NCBI RefSeq assembly: GCF_900110755.1 | Contig: NZ_FOFF01000015.1 | Coordinates: 96,100 to 160,099 of the forward strand | Reading direction: 5' to 3' | From: Streptomyces sp. yr375 | GTDB lineage: Bacteria; Actinomycetota; Actinomycetes; Streptomycetales; Streptomycetaceae | DNA length: 64,000 bases | Part shown: positions 25,356-33,402 of the stretch, piece after piece | Layout: each line of letters starts with the position of its first letter | Position numbering within the stretch: the stretch's first letter is position 1 | Notes under the pieces: generated by a model | The model's database searches: none | Told to the model about the DNA's origin: nothing | Seen by the model: the letters and a program-made list of their open reading frames with translations, nothing else | Program-made: the position numbers and the translations under genes

Positions 25356-26309
25356 ATGGCGCATCAGCAGAGGTCACAGCCCCACCTGTCACCGTCCAGT
25401 GACACAGAAGACATGGTGCTGTCGCTGGCGCCCCGGCTCGCGTACTTCGCCGGGGTCGCCCGTACCGAGCACGTGACCCGGGCCGCGCAGGAGATGAACG
25501 TCCCGCAGTCGACGCTGTCGCGGGCCATGGTCCGTCTCGAACGCGACCTGGGCGTCGACCTGTTCGCCCGCCGGGGCCGCACGGTCTCCCTCACCCCCGC
25601 CGGCCGCACCTTCCTCACCTCCGTCGAACGCGCCCTCGCGGAGGTCGGGAAGGCCGCCGACGAGGTCCGGGCGGACGCCGACGCGGCCACCGGCAAGGTC
25701 GCGTTCGGCTTCCTGCACACCATGGGCGCCGAGACCGTCCCCGGGCTGCTCCACGCCTTCCGCGCCGACCATCCGCGCGTGCGCTTCAGCCTCGTCCAGA
25801 ACTACGGCGAGGCGATGATCGAGCGGCTGCGGGCGGGCGAGCTGGACCTCTGCCTCACCTCGCCGGTCCCGGACGCCCCCGACCTCGTCGCCCGCCGCCT
25901 CGACGAGCAGAAACTGCGCCTGGTCGTCCCCGCCGACCACCGCCTCGCCGCCCGCCGCCGCGTCCGCCTCGCCGAGGCCGCCGACGAGACCTTCGTGACC
26001 CTGGAACCCGGCTACGGCCTGCGCCGCATCACCGACGACCTCTGCAAAGAGGCCGGTTTCCGCCCCCGGATCGCCTTCGAGGGAGAGGAGGCAGAGACCT
26101 TGCGCGGCCTGGTGGCGGCAGGCCTGGGCGTAGCCCTCCTGCCCCCACCGGCCGTGGCCCGCCCGGGCGTGGTGGAACTGACGGTGACCTCCCCCAAGGC
26201 GGCCCGAGAAATCGGCGTGGCCTGGCTCGACGGCCACCCGGACACCCCACCGGTAGCAGCCTTCAAAAAGTTCCTACTATCAAGACGCGGCAACCTACTC
26301 CCCACCTAG
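25356..26309 (+). CDS. LysR family transcriptional regulator
   Basis: 317 residues from ATG 25356. N-terminal winged helix-turn-helix: RLAYFAGVARTEHVTRAAQE, then VPQSTLSRAMVRLERDLGVD and FARRGRTVSLTPAGR. The C-terminal two-lobed co-inducer domain runs from about residue 105 (GKVAFGFLHTMGAETVPGLL). It is divergent from the MFS gene, the classical layout of a LysR activator and its target. The last codons (SRRGNLLPT) lie in a sequence that resembles the 71-bp tandem repeat that follows, so the repeat may have arisen from, or run into, the 3' end of this gene. Confidence 0.92.
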   Translation: MAHQQRSQPHLSPSSDTEDMVLSLAPRLAYFAGVARTEHVTRAAQEMNVPQSTLSRAMVRLERDLGVDLFARRGRTVSLTPAGRTFLTSVERALAEVGKAADEVRADADAATGKVAFGFLHTMGAETVPGLLHAFRADHPRVRFSLVQNYGEAMIERLRAGELDLCLTSPVPDAPDLVARRLDEQKLRLVVPADHRLAARRRVRLAEAADETFVTLEPGYGLRRITDDLCKEAGFRPRIAFEGEEAETLRGLVAAGLGVALLPPPAVARPGVVELTVTSPKAAREIGVAWLDGHPDTPPVAAFKKFLLSRRGNLLPT

Positions 26310-26319
26310 CACCCCCCCC

Positions 26320-26461
26320 AGGGTTTCCAACTGCGGTTTTCCTACGGCCGAGACGCGCCAACCCGCTCCCGACCTGGCGCTCCGCACCCCAGGGTTTCCA
26401 ACTGCGGGTTTCCTACGGCCGAGACGCGCCAACCTGTTACCGACCTGGCGCTCCGCACCCA
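26320..26461. repeat. 71-bp tandem repeat, two copies plus a degenerate one
   Basis: Two direct 71-bp copies (26320-26390, 26391-26461) beginning AGGGTTTCCAACTGCGG and ending in CTGGCGCTCCGCACCC, differing at a handful of bases. A third, degenerate half-copy covers 26281-26319 and includes the lysR stop codon. No spacers separate the copies. Confidence 0.9.
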
Positions 26462-26506
26462 AGGGGCGCGGGGAACTGCGCGACCAGCCACAACGCACCC
26501 GCACGC
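26462..26506. repeat. Dispersed Streptomyces intergenic element (GGGGCGCGGGGAACTGCGCG)
   Basis: The core GGGGCGCGGGGAACTGCGCG followed by accagccacaacgcacccgc is a sequence I recognise as recurring in many Streptomyces intergenic regions, usually with a nearby complementary ccgcgcccc block. Function unknown. Confidence 0.65.
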
Positions 26507-26532
26507 CGAACACGACCGACACACCGACGGCG

Positions 26533-27297
26533 CTACCGTCGCAACGACTGCCCGAACCCCACAGCCAACGGCATCCGCAACCCCAGCGGCGGCGGAGCCG
26601 CAAGCGCGTCGGCCACCGGTCGCGCGAACGCCCGCCCGAACAACGCGCCCATCACGAAGTCCTCGGCCAGCGCGAGGACTTCACCCCGGTACTGGCGCAG
26701 CCGGTGACCATCGGAGTGCACCTCGAACCGGCACACATCCCGGTTCGCTTTCTTCGCGCGCGTGGCGAGCCGGAACGACAACTCCGGGTCGCACCGCTCG
26801 TCGTTCGTACCGTGCACGATCAGCACCCGCCGCCCCGCGAGCTGCTTCACCGGTTCGGGTGGCGCGGCCATGTCCTCCTCCGGCAGCCAGGGAGCGACCG
26901 CCAGCACGGAGTTGACGGCCTCGTGACCCCCCGCCCGCAGCGCGGCCCGCGCGCCCATGCCGACGCCGGCCAGACACACGGGAACGTCCCCGTAACGCCG
27001 TACGGCCTCGTCGGCGGCCCAAGACGCGTCGGCCGCGAGATGCGCCTCATGGCCGTTCCAGCCCAGGTAGCGGTAGTGCACGGTGTGCACGGCGAGGCCG
27101 CCCTCCACGCGCCGCGCCCGCGCGAGACTGCGGCCCAGGCTCCGGACGGAGGCCGCCGACCACACGGGCGAGGGCCTGCGGCTGGACACCTCCTGACCCC
27201 CCGGAAGCAGCAGCACCACCCCGCTCACCCCCACCGGCGCCACGCCGACCGCCCTCCCCAGCCTGGCCGCCCGAACCGGTGTCACTTCCTGTCCCAT
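26533..27297 (-). CDS. Alpha/beta-hydrolase-fold protein lacking the nucleophile serine
   Basis: 254 residues. The fold is recognisable from GVVLLLPGGQE, YRYLGWNG and VLIVHGTNDERCDPELSF (acid residue), with HSDGHRL near the end (histidine). The nucleophile elbow reads LAGVGMGARAAL, so glycine occupies the place of the catalytic serine in GxSxG. A conventional esterase or peptidase mechanism is therefore unlikely. It may be a binding protein or use another residue. It is divergent from the adenosine deaminase gene, with 137 bases between the starts. Function not assigned. Confidence 0.75.
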   Translation of the reverse strand: MGQEVTPVRAARLGRAVGVAPVGVSGVVLLLPGGQEVSSRRPSPVWSAASVRSLGRSLARARRVEGGLAVHTVHYRYLGWNGHEAHLAADASWAADEAVRRYGDVPVCLAGVGMGARAALRAGGHEAVNSVLAVAPWLPEEDMAAPPEPVKQLAGRRVLIVHGTNDERCDPELSFRLATRAKKANRDVCRFEVHSDGHRLRQYRGEVLALAEDFVMGALFGRAFARPVADALAAPPPLGLRMPLAVGFGQSLRR

Positions 27298-27406
27298 GAC
27301 AGAACAGTGTCAGAAGCCCCGGTGTACTCCACCCGTCCATGCGGTCACCGTTACATATCGGCCGAGTTATACACCCGCGTATCGGCCGCGTCACACAACG
27401 CGCGAT

Positions 27407-27428
27407 CTACGCGCGTAGGAGTTACAGT
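27407..27428 (+). promoter_or_regulatory. Operator CTACGCGCGTAG and -10 of the adenosine deaminase gene
   Basis: Perfect palindrome CTACGCGCGTAG (27407-27418) followed after four bases by TACAGT (27423-27428), a -10 hexamer six bases before the ATG. The operator fills the space between -35 and -10, and the transcript should start at or next to the initiation codon (leaderless). Confidence 0.8.
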
Positions 27429-27434
27429 GCGGAC

Positions 27435-28598
27435 ATGACGAGCCAGAGCATTCAGGCGGGCATCACCCCGAGTTCGGACCAGATCCGGCAGGCGCCCAAG
27501 GTTCTGCTGCACGACCATCTCGACGGCGGGCTGCGCCCCGGCACGATCGTCGACCTCGCCCGGGACGCCGGGTACGCCGGACTCCCCGAGACCGACGCCG
27601 ACAAGCTCGGCATCTGGTTCCGCGAGGCCGCCGACTCCGGTTCCCTGGAACGGTACTTGGAGACCTTCTCGCACACCGTCGGCGTGATGCAGACCCGCGC
27701 CGCGCTGGTGCGGGTGGCCCGCGAGTGCGCCGAGGACCTCGCCGAGGACGGTGTCGTCTACGCCGAGGTGCGGTACGCGCCCGAGCAGCACCTCGACGGC
27801 GGGCTGAGCCTCGAAGAGGTCGTCGACGCCGTCAACGAGGGCTTCCGGGAAGGGGAGTTGACGGCCCGGCGCAACGGGCACCGCATCCGCGTCGGCGCCC
27901 TGCTGACCGCCATGCGGCACGCGGCCCGCTCCCTGGAGATCGCCGAACTCGCCAACCGCCACCGCGACTTGGGGGTGGTCGGCTTCGACATCGCGGGCGC
28001 GGAGGCCGGTTACCCGCCCACCCGGCACCTCGACGCGTTCGAGTACCTCAAGCGCGAGAACAACCACTTCACCATCCACGCGGGCGAAGCCTTCGGCCTG
28101 CCGTCCATCTGGCAGGCCCTGCAATGGTGCGGCGCCGACCGCCTCGGGCACGGGGTGCGCATCATCGACGACATCGAGGTCGCCGAGGACGGCAGTGTGA
28201 AGTTGGGGCGGCTCGCCTCCTACGTCCGCGACAAGCGGATCCCGCTGGAGCTGTGCCCCTCCTCCAACCTCCAGACCGGCGCCGCCGCCTCCTACGCCGA
28301 GCACCCCATCGGACTGCTGCGCACCCTGCACTTCCGGGCCACCGTGAACACCGACAACCGGCTGATGTCCGGCACCAGCATGAGCCGCGAATTCGAGCAC
28401 CTTGTCGAGGCGTTCGGTTATACGCTCGACGATCTGCAGTGGTTCTCTGTCAATGCTATGAAGTCAGCATTCATTCCTTTCGATGAACGCCTGGCCATGA
28501 TCAATGACGTGATCAAGCCCGGTTATGCAGAACTGAAATCCGCATGGCTGTTCCAGCAGACCGCCTCCACCAGCGGTTCTGTGGCCACGGAGAGCTGA
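27435..28598 (+). CDS. add: Adenosine deaminase
   Basis: 387 residues from the leaderless-looking ATG at 27435. LLHDHLDGGLRPGTIVDLAR carries the first zinc-binding His-x-His, HAGEAFGLPSIWQAL the substrate and catalytic Glu region, LGHGVRIIDD the third His, and TDN-containing VNTDNRLMSGTSMS the zinc Asp. It deaminates adenosine and deoxyadenosine to inosine and deoxyinosine, which the purine nucleoside phosphorylase (41943) then cleaves. The last 60 or so codons contain about 20 with A or T in the third position (for example aat, tat, gaa, aaa), far above the rest of the gene. All active-site residues are present. Confidence 0.95.
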   Translation: MTSQSIQAGITPSSDQIRQAPKVLLHDHLDGGLRPGTIVDLARDAGYAGLPETDADKLGIWFREAADSGSLERYLETFSHTVGVMQTRAALVRVARECAEDLAEDGVVYAEVRYAPEQHLDGGLSLEEVVDAVNEGFREGELTARRNGHRIRVGALLTAMRHAARSLEIAELANRHRDLGVVGFDIAGAEAGYPPTRHLDAFEYLKRENNHFTIHAGEAFGLPSIWQALQWCGADRLGHGVRIIDDIEVAEDGSVKLGRLASYVRDKRIPLELCPSSNLQTGAAASYAEHPIGLLRTLHFRATVNTDNRLMSGTSMSREFEHLVEAFGYTLDDLQWFSVNAMKSAFIPFDERLAMINDVIKPGYAELKSAWLFQQTASTSGSVATES

Positions 28599-28741
28599 CG
28601 GCAGGGTTTTTCGAGGCGCGGAATGTGGGCGGGTGTTCACCATCCGTCCGCATTTCGATGTTTGCCGCCGACCCCGTTCCGTGTTTACGGTCGAGAACCG
28701 CTCAGTCAGTTCCCCGTATCCCATTCGAGGACGCATTCATC

Positions 28742-29095
28742 ATGAAGCAGTCTGCTGCCAAGACCCTCGGTGTCGCCGCTCTCGGTGCCGCCTTCGCCGC
28801 CGTCGGCGCGGGTGCCGCGAACGCCGCCCCCGCCGTGCCGGACGCCACGCAGGCCCTGGACGGCATCACCAGGACGCTCCCGGCGGAGAACGTGGCCCAG
28901 GCGCTGCCCGCCGCCGCCGAGTCCCTGTCGCAGGCCCAGCCGGCCCTCACCACCAGCCTGGCCGCCGCGCAGCCGGTCGCCGAGAAGCTGCTCGCCGAGG
29001 GCCCGACCGCGCCCGTCGCCGGTCTCCTCGGCGGTCTGCCGCTGAAGGGCCTGCCCACGCACGGTCTGCCGGTCAACGGCATCCCGCTGGGCTGA
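28742..29095 (+). CDS. Small secreted alanine-rich protein
   Basis: 117 residues with a clear Sec signal peptide (KTLGVAALGAAFAAVGAGAA, cleavage after ANAA). The mature part is Ala/Leu/Pro-rich and ends in LPLKGLPTHGLPVNGIPLG. It has no cysteines and no recognised domain. A similar style of protein occurs at 35125. Such proteins are common in Streptomyces and of unknown function. The 143-base upstream region is AT-rich for this genome. A 19-bp-stem terminator follows. Confidence 0.75.
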   Translation: MKQSAAKTLGVAALGAAFAAVGAGAANAAPAVPDATQALDGITRTLPAENVAQALPAAAESLSQAQPALTTSLAAAQPVAEKLLAEGPTAPVAGLLGGLPLKGLPTHGLPVNGIPLG

Positions 29096-29144
29096 GCCGC
29101 ACCGCCCGCCCGCTCACGCCACGTCGCGTCGCGTCACGCACCAC

Positions 29145-29187
29145 GCCGTTGGGGCGCACCCGGAATCACCGGGTGCGCCCCAACGGC
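29145..29187. terminator. Bidirectional terminator with 19-bp perfect stem
   Basis: GCCGTTGGGGCGCACCCGG pairs exactly with its downstream complement across a 5-base loop (AATCA). It lies between the converging secreted-protein and PspC genes and can serve both. Confidence 0.92.
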
Positions 29188-29204
29188 GTTGGTGTGGACG
29201 GTCG

Positions 29205-29405
29205 TTACCAGGCCACGCGGGCCTTGTCCTCCGAGGGGAGCAGGATCCACAGCGCTATGTAGAGCAGGAACTGCGGGCCGGGCAGCAGGCAGGAGAGCAG
29301 GAAGATCACGCGCATGGTGGTCGCCGAGGTGCCGAAGCGGCGGGCCAGCGCGGCGCACACTCCGCCGATCATGCGGCCGTTGGTGGGGCGGGCGAGGCTG
29401 GACAT
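29205..29405 (-). CDS. PspC domain protein
   Basis: 66 residues from the ATG at 29405 behind an aaggag site. RMIGGVCAALARRFGTSATT followed by a hydrophobic segment (VIFLLSCLLPGPQFLLYIAL) and WILLP is the compact PspC domain, one or two membrane passes. PspC proteins act in envelope-stress sensing in many bacteria, often with a kinase domain; here the domain stands alone. Convergent with the secreted-protein gene. The specific role is unknown. Confidence 0.88.
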   Translation of the reverse strand: MSSLARPTNGRMIGGVCAALARRFGTSATTMRVIFLLSCLLPGPQFLLYIALWILLPSEDKARVAW

Positions 29406-29500
29406 CTGCGGCTCCTTCGTGAGCGTCGGTAGGAGGCGGCCTCTTCGGCTGCTCCGTCTGACATCGACGCTACGGTGACGAAGAGGGACGAAGCATCGCT

Positions 29501-30100
29501 CTACGGGGCGACCCCGACCCTGGGAATCCTCGGGGTCCGACCCTGAGTCGCCTCCTCCTGACGGAACACCGCCCGCCCCCGCCGCTCCTCCCTGCGGCGC
29601 AGCCACGCGCGGACCGCCGGCACCACCGCGACATGCGCGAGGGCCACGCCCACGGTGTTCAGCAGCATCGAGTCGACGTCCACGACCTGCCCCGGCACCC
29701 CGGTCTGCAACAGCTCGATGCCCAGCGACAACAGGGCGCCCGCCGTGACCGTACGGACCAGGGAGGCGAGCGGTGAGACCCGGAGCCTGCCGTGCACCAG
29801 CGGCAGCAGGACGCCCAGCGGGGCGAGCAGCCCCAGCCCCGCGCCGATCCGGCGGGCCGCCTCGGGCCAGCCCAGCGCCAGGTCGGCGCGGATCCCGGCG
29901 AACGGGTGCAGGTTGGCGGGCAGGACCCAAGGGACGTTCAGTGGGCGCAGCGCGACCCAGGCGACGAGCCCGAGGTGAGCGGCCAGGAGAACAATCCCGG
30001 TCGCGCGGATGCGGATCGCGGCGCTGCCGCCGATGGAGCCTTGACGCTGCACGCCCCCCAAGACGCGCCCCCCGGCACGATCGGTTCCGGCCCACCCCAT
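29501..30100 (-). CDS. VanZ-family membrane protein
   Basis: 199 residues with four to five hydrophobic segments. LNVPWVLPANLHPFAGIRAD, LGLLAPLGVLLPLV and GIELLQTGVPGQVVDVDSML match the VanZ-like family (PF04892), named after a teicoplanin-resistance accessory protein but widespread and mostly uncharacterised. The C-terminus is an arginine-rich cytoplasmic tail. It is not beside van genes, so glycopeptide resistance should not be inferred. Confidence 0.85.
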   Translation of the reverse strand: MGWAGTDRAGGRVLGGVQRQGSIGGSAAIRIRATGIVLLAAHLGLVAWVALRPLNVPWVLPANLHPFAGIRADLALGWPEAARRIGAGLGLLAPLGVLLPLVHGRLRVSPLASLVRTVTAGALLSLGIELLQTGVPGQVVDVDSMLLNTVGVALAHVAVVPAVRAWLRRREERRGRAVFRQEEATQGRTPRIPRVGVAP

Positions 30101-30149
30101 GAGGCGTCCACCACACCCCCGGAACGCGCTCAGCCGCCGTCAGCCGTCC

Positions 30150-30776
30150 TCAGCCGCCGTCCGCGACCGCCGACGACGGGGGTTCCGTGCTGCCGGGGCG
30201 GGTGCGGACCTCGTCGGTGCATTCGTAGCGGCGCAGGGGGTCGGGGGCGGGCCCGGCCAGGATGACGCCGTCGCCCTCGGCCGCCGCCGAGTCGGAGAAC
30301 GTGCAGACGAGCTGGGCGAGGGCGTACGAGGTCAGGCTGCCGGGGGAGACGCTCAGCCGCAGGGCGTCGTCCGGGTCCTTGGGCCCCGGGCCGCGCACCG
30401 ACATGCCGCCGCGCACGTCCGTCGTGTAGCCGGCCTTCTTCTCGGCGGCCGACGGCGACCCGGCGAGCTGGTCGAGCAGCCCCTGCGCCACCAGCGCGCG
30501 CCGCGCGGAGTCCACCGTGCCGTCCGGCACCCGCACGGAGCGGTCCACGGCGACCAGCGACGAACCGCACAGCAGGAACACCCGCACCGGCACGCCCGCG
30601 CGGCCGGACGGCGCCGTCCCGTCCGGTCCGGTGAGCGAGCAGCGGGCCCGGGAGGGCGCGGCCCCGAAGTCGGTCGGCACCTCGGTCGCCCGGATCCCGC
30701 AGCCGGCGAGCAGCCCGGCCAGCAGGGGGACTGCCAGCAGTCGTCGTCGTACGGCCGTCGCGCGGGCCCCGGTCAC
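30150..30776 (-). CDS. Lipoprotein of the afsQ operon
   Basis: 208 residues starting at a GTG that overlaps the afsQ2 stop by one base. The signal peptide ends in the lipobox GLLAGC, followed by GIRATEVPTDFGAAPSRARC. The extracellular part holds four or five cysteines and resembles the GerMN-type lipoproteins encoded with actinomycete two-component systems. In Streptomyces coelicolor the equivalent gene follows afsQ2. It may modulate signal sensing by the kinase at the membrane surface; this is inference from cotranscription. Confidence 0.85.
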   Translation of the reverse strand: MTGARATAVRRRLLAVPLLAGLLAGCGIRATEVPTDFGAAPSRARCSLTGPDGTAPSGRAGVPVRVFLLCGSSLVAVDRSVRVPDGTVDSARRALVAQGLLDQLAGSPSAAEKKAGYTTDVRGGMSVRGPGPKDPDDALRLSVSPGSLTSYALAQLVCTFSDSAAAEGDGVILAGPAPDPLRRYECTDEVRTRPGSTEPPSSAVADGG

Positions 30777-32404
30777 TACGCCTCCCCCTTGTCCTGCACG
30801 GCCTTCTCGTCCTGCCCGCCGTCCGCGCCGCCCCCGCCGACCTCGTCGTCCGGGTCGGTCAGGTCGGCGATGTCCTGCGGCAGGCGCAGGGTGAACACCG
30901 CGCCGCCGTCGGGGGAGTTGGCGGCGGTGATCTCGCCGCCGTGGATGTGGGCGTTCTCCAGGGCGATGGACAGGCCGAGGCCGCTGCCCTCGGAGCGCGG
31001 CCGGGAGGCGCTCGCCTTGTAGAACCGGTCGAAGACGTGCGGCAGCACCTCCTCGGGGATGCCCGGCCCGTGGTCGCGCACGGCGATGACGACCGCCCCG
31101 TCGTCCGCCTTCGACACCGACACCCGCACCGGCGAACCGCCGTGCTTGAGCGCGTTGCCGATCAGGTTGGCGAGGATGACGTCCAGGCGGCGCGGGTCGA
31201 GCAGGGCGTGGATGCCGCGCTCGGCGTCCAGGTCGACGGCGTCGAGCCAGGCGCGCGCGTCGATGCAGTGCGTGATCTGGTCGACGACGTCGACGTCGTC
31301 CAGGACCAGCCGCGCCGTCCCCGCGTCGAAGCGGGTGACCTCCATCAGGTTCTCGACGAGGTCGTTCAGCCGCCGCGTCTCACTGACCACCAGCCGCACC
31401 GCCGGCTCGATCATCGGGTCGATGCTGCCCGACTCGGCGTCGAGTTCCTCCTCCAGCACCTCCGTGACGGCGGTGATGGCGGTCAGCGGCGTCCGCAGCT
31501 CGTGCGACATGTCGGCGACGAACCGCCGGGAGGCGTTGTCGCGGGCGGCCATGTCGTCGACCCGCTTCTCCAGCGCCTCCGCCGTCCGGTTGAACGTCCG
31601 CGACAGATCGGCGAGTTCGTCCGTCCCCGACACCCGCAGCCGGGTGTCGAGCCGCCCCTCGCCGAGCCGCCGCGCCGCGACGCCCAGCCGGTGCACCGGC
31701 TTCAGTACGGTCGTGGCGGCGGCCTGCGCGAGCAGCGCGGCCCCGATCAGCGCCAGCCCGGTGGCGATCCCGAGCGACCAGGCCAGCGAGTTGAGATCGT
31801 CCGCCTCCGGCTCCAGCGACTTGCGCATGTACCCGGTCGGACCGCCCCCGATGACCTTCGTCCCGGCCACCAGATACGGCGTCCCGTGGTCCACGACCCG
31901 CTGCCAGTACAGGTGGTACGGCGACTTGTTGCCGCTGGTCAGGTCCTGCTGCTTGGTCACCGCCGCCCGCAGCGACTCCGGCACGTCCTCCAGCGAGAAC
32001 CCGCTCAGCCCGCCCGAGTTGCCGTACACGGTCGTGCCGCCGGCGTCCGCGCCCACCAGCAGCACACTGAAGCGCTGGCTGCTGTTGGCCATCTGCCCGG
32101 CGGTGTGCTGCAGTTCGTCCTGCGAGGGATGCTCGGGCAGCGCGCCCGCCCGGTTCTGCATCTCCTGCTCGAAGTCCCGCAGCACCGCACCCTGCGTCCG
32201 GCTCAGCACCGCCTCGCGGTTGAGCCAGTACGCGATGCCGGACGCGGACACGGCGGCGGTCAGCGCCACCGCCCCGAAGACGACGACGAGCCGCAGCCGC
32301 AGGCTCGTGAGCCGCAGCCGGGCCAGTCGCCCCCGGCGCGCCGCGGACCAGCCGCGCAGCCCGCCCTCCTCCGATGCCACCGCCGATGTCGCCGTCGAGG
32401 TCAC
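30776..32404 (-). CDS. afsQ2: Two-component sensor histidine kinase AfsQ2
   Basis: 542 residues. One membrane helix near residues 30-55 and another near 205-230 flank an extracytoplasmic sensor domain (about 60-200, with AGALPEHPSQDELQHTAGQM). Then follow HAMP (KPVHRLGVAARRLGEGRLDT), HisKA with MSHELRTPLTAITAVTEVLE (phospho-acceptor His), and the ATPase domain with N-box NLIGNALKHGG and G-boxes DHGPGIPEE and GSGLGLSIA. It phosphorylates AfsQ1. The GTG start overlaps the afsQ1 stop by four bases. The system is known in S. coelicolor to affect antibiotic production, nitrogen assimilation and growth on glutamate-based medium. Confidence 0.94.
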   Translation of the reverse strand: MTSTATSAVASEEGGLRGWSAARRGRLARLRLTSLRLRLVVVFGAVALTAAVSASGIAYWLNREAVLSRTQGAVLRDFEQEMQNRAGALPEHPSQDELQHTAGQMANSSQRFSVLLVGADAGGTTVYGNSGGLSGFSLEDVPESLRAAVTKQQDLTSGNKSPYHLYWQRVVDHGTPYLVAGTKVIGGGPTGYMRKSLEPEADDLNSLAWSLGIATGLALIGAALLAQAAATTVLKPVHRLGVAARRLGEGRLDTRLRVSGTDELADLSRTFNRTAEALEKRVDDMAARDNASRRFVADMSHELRTPLTAITAVTEVLEEELDAESGSIDPMIEPAVRLVVSETRRLNDLVENLMEVTRFDAGTARLVLDDVDVVDQITHCIDARAWLDAVDLDAERGIHALLDPRRLDVILANLIGNALKHGGSPVRVSVSKADDGAVVIAVRDHGPGIPEEVLPHVFDRFYKASASRPRSEGSGLGLSIALENAHIHGGEITAANSPDGGAVFTLRLPQDIADLTDPDDEVGGGGADGGQDEKAVQDKGEA

Positions 32405-33078
32405 TGAGGGGCGTCCAGGCGGTAGCCGACGCCACGCACGGTACGGATCAGGACCGGGGACGACGGCACGTCCTCCACCTTGGCCCGCAGCCGCTGGACG
32501 CAGGCGTCCACCAGCCGCGAGTCACCGAGGTAGTCGTGCTCCCACACGAGGCGCAGCAACTGCTGCCGGGACAGCGCCTGCCCCGGCCGCCGGGACAGCT
32601 CGAGCAGCAGCCGCAGCTCGGTCGGCGTGAGTTGGAGATCCTCGCCGTTCTTCGTGACCGTCATCGCCGCGCGGTCGATGACGAGGCTGCCGAACGACGC
32701 CGAATCGCTCGACTCCCGCTCGCCGCGCCGCAGCACGGCCCGGATCCGGGCGTCCAGCACCCGCCCCTGCACGGGCTTGACGACATAGTCGTCGGCGCCG
32801 GACTCCAGCCCGACCACGACGTCGATGTCGTCGCTGCGCGCGGTGAGCAGAATGATCGGCAACTGGTCGGTGCGCCGGATGCGCCGGCACACCTCGAAAC
32901 CGTCGATGCCGGGCAGCATCACGTCCAGCACGATGAGGTCCGGCCGCTGCTCGCGCAGCAGCTTCAGACCGTCCTCACCGCTGGCAGCGGTGGCCACCCG
33001 GTGTCCCTGGCGGGTCAGCGAGAGCTCCAGGGCCGTACGGATGGCGTCGTCGTCCTCGATCAGCAACAGGGAAGGCAC
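32401..33078 (-). CDS. afsQ1: Response regulator AfsQ1 (OmpR family)
   Basis: 225 residues from the GTG at 33078, the length I recall for AfsQ1; the longer upstream frame has no conserved sequence. Receiver: LLLIEDDDAIRTALELSL, phospho-acceptor Asp in LIVLDVMLPGIDGF, TAR Thr in LLTARSDD and Lys in YVVKPV. The C-terminal winged helix carries LTPTELRLLLELSRRPGQAL and LIRTVRGVGYRLD. It is the first gene of afsQ1-afsQ2-lipoprotein and divergent from sigQ, an arrangement I recognise from S. coelicolor. AfsQ1 activates antibiotic pathway regulators and sigQ through GTnAC-N6-GTnAC sites, one of which is present upstream. Confidence 0.95.
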   Translation of the reverse strand: MPSLLLIEDDDAIRTALELSLTRQGHRVATAASGEDGLKLLREQRPDLIVLDVMLPGIDGFEVCRRIRRTDQLPIILLTARSDDIDVVVGLESGADDYVVKPVQGRVLDARIRAVLRRGERESSDSASFGSLVIDRAAMTVTKNGEDLQLTPTELRLLLELSRRPGQALSRQQLLRLVWEHDYLGDSRLVDACVQRLRAKVEDVPSSPVLIRTVRGVGYRLDAPQ

Positions 33079-33226
33079 GGGCTCATTCTGGCCCATGAGG
33101 GGGCCGTCGTTCGACCTGTGGGCCGGGACGAGCCGCCGGGCCCGCTCCACAACCAGTGGACCTGCGGTTTCGGCGGCGGGTCAACTGCCGTACTGCGGAC
33201 GGCTGTGAGCGATCTGTGGTGTCGCC

Positions 33227-33255
33227 GTGACAGGGCCCTGTGACAGGTCTGTGAC
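33227..33255. promoter_or_regulatory. AfsQ1-type binding sites in the afsQ1-sigQ intergenic region
   Basis: Three direct GTGAC pentamers at 33227, 33240 and 33251. The last two are spaced by six bases and match the reported AfsQ1 consensus GTnAC-N6-GTnAC exactly; the first two are spaced by eight. The intergenic region (33079-33402, 324 bp) holds no other gene. It includes the sigQ promoter and a purine-rich leader. Confidence 0.75.
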
Positions 33256-33402
33256 AGTCGGCGGACACCGCCATGAAGTGGCCCGGGCAATCTTTTCGAC
33301 ACGGGCAAGGCGGCGGCGCGGAACACAGCGGCGAAGCCGGACCGGAGCGACACGCACGACGCGAAAGACCGAACACCGGAAGTCCACGACGGGGGGCGCG
33401 AG

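Noticed and set aside
26320..26461. CRISPR or integrase attachment site
   Set aside because: Direct 71-bp copies without spacers, no integrase and no tRNA end nearby.
29501..30100. Glycopeptide resistance from the VanZ-like gene
   Set aside because: The VanZ family is broad and no vanHAX genes are present, so only the fold is supported.
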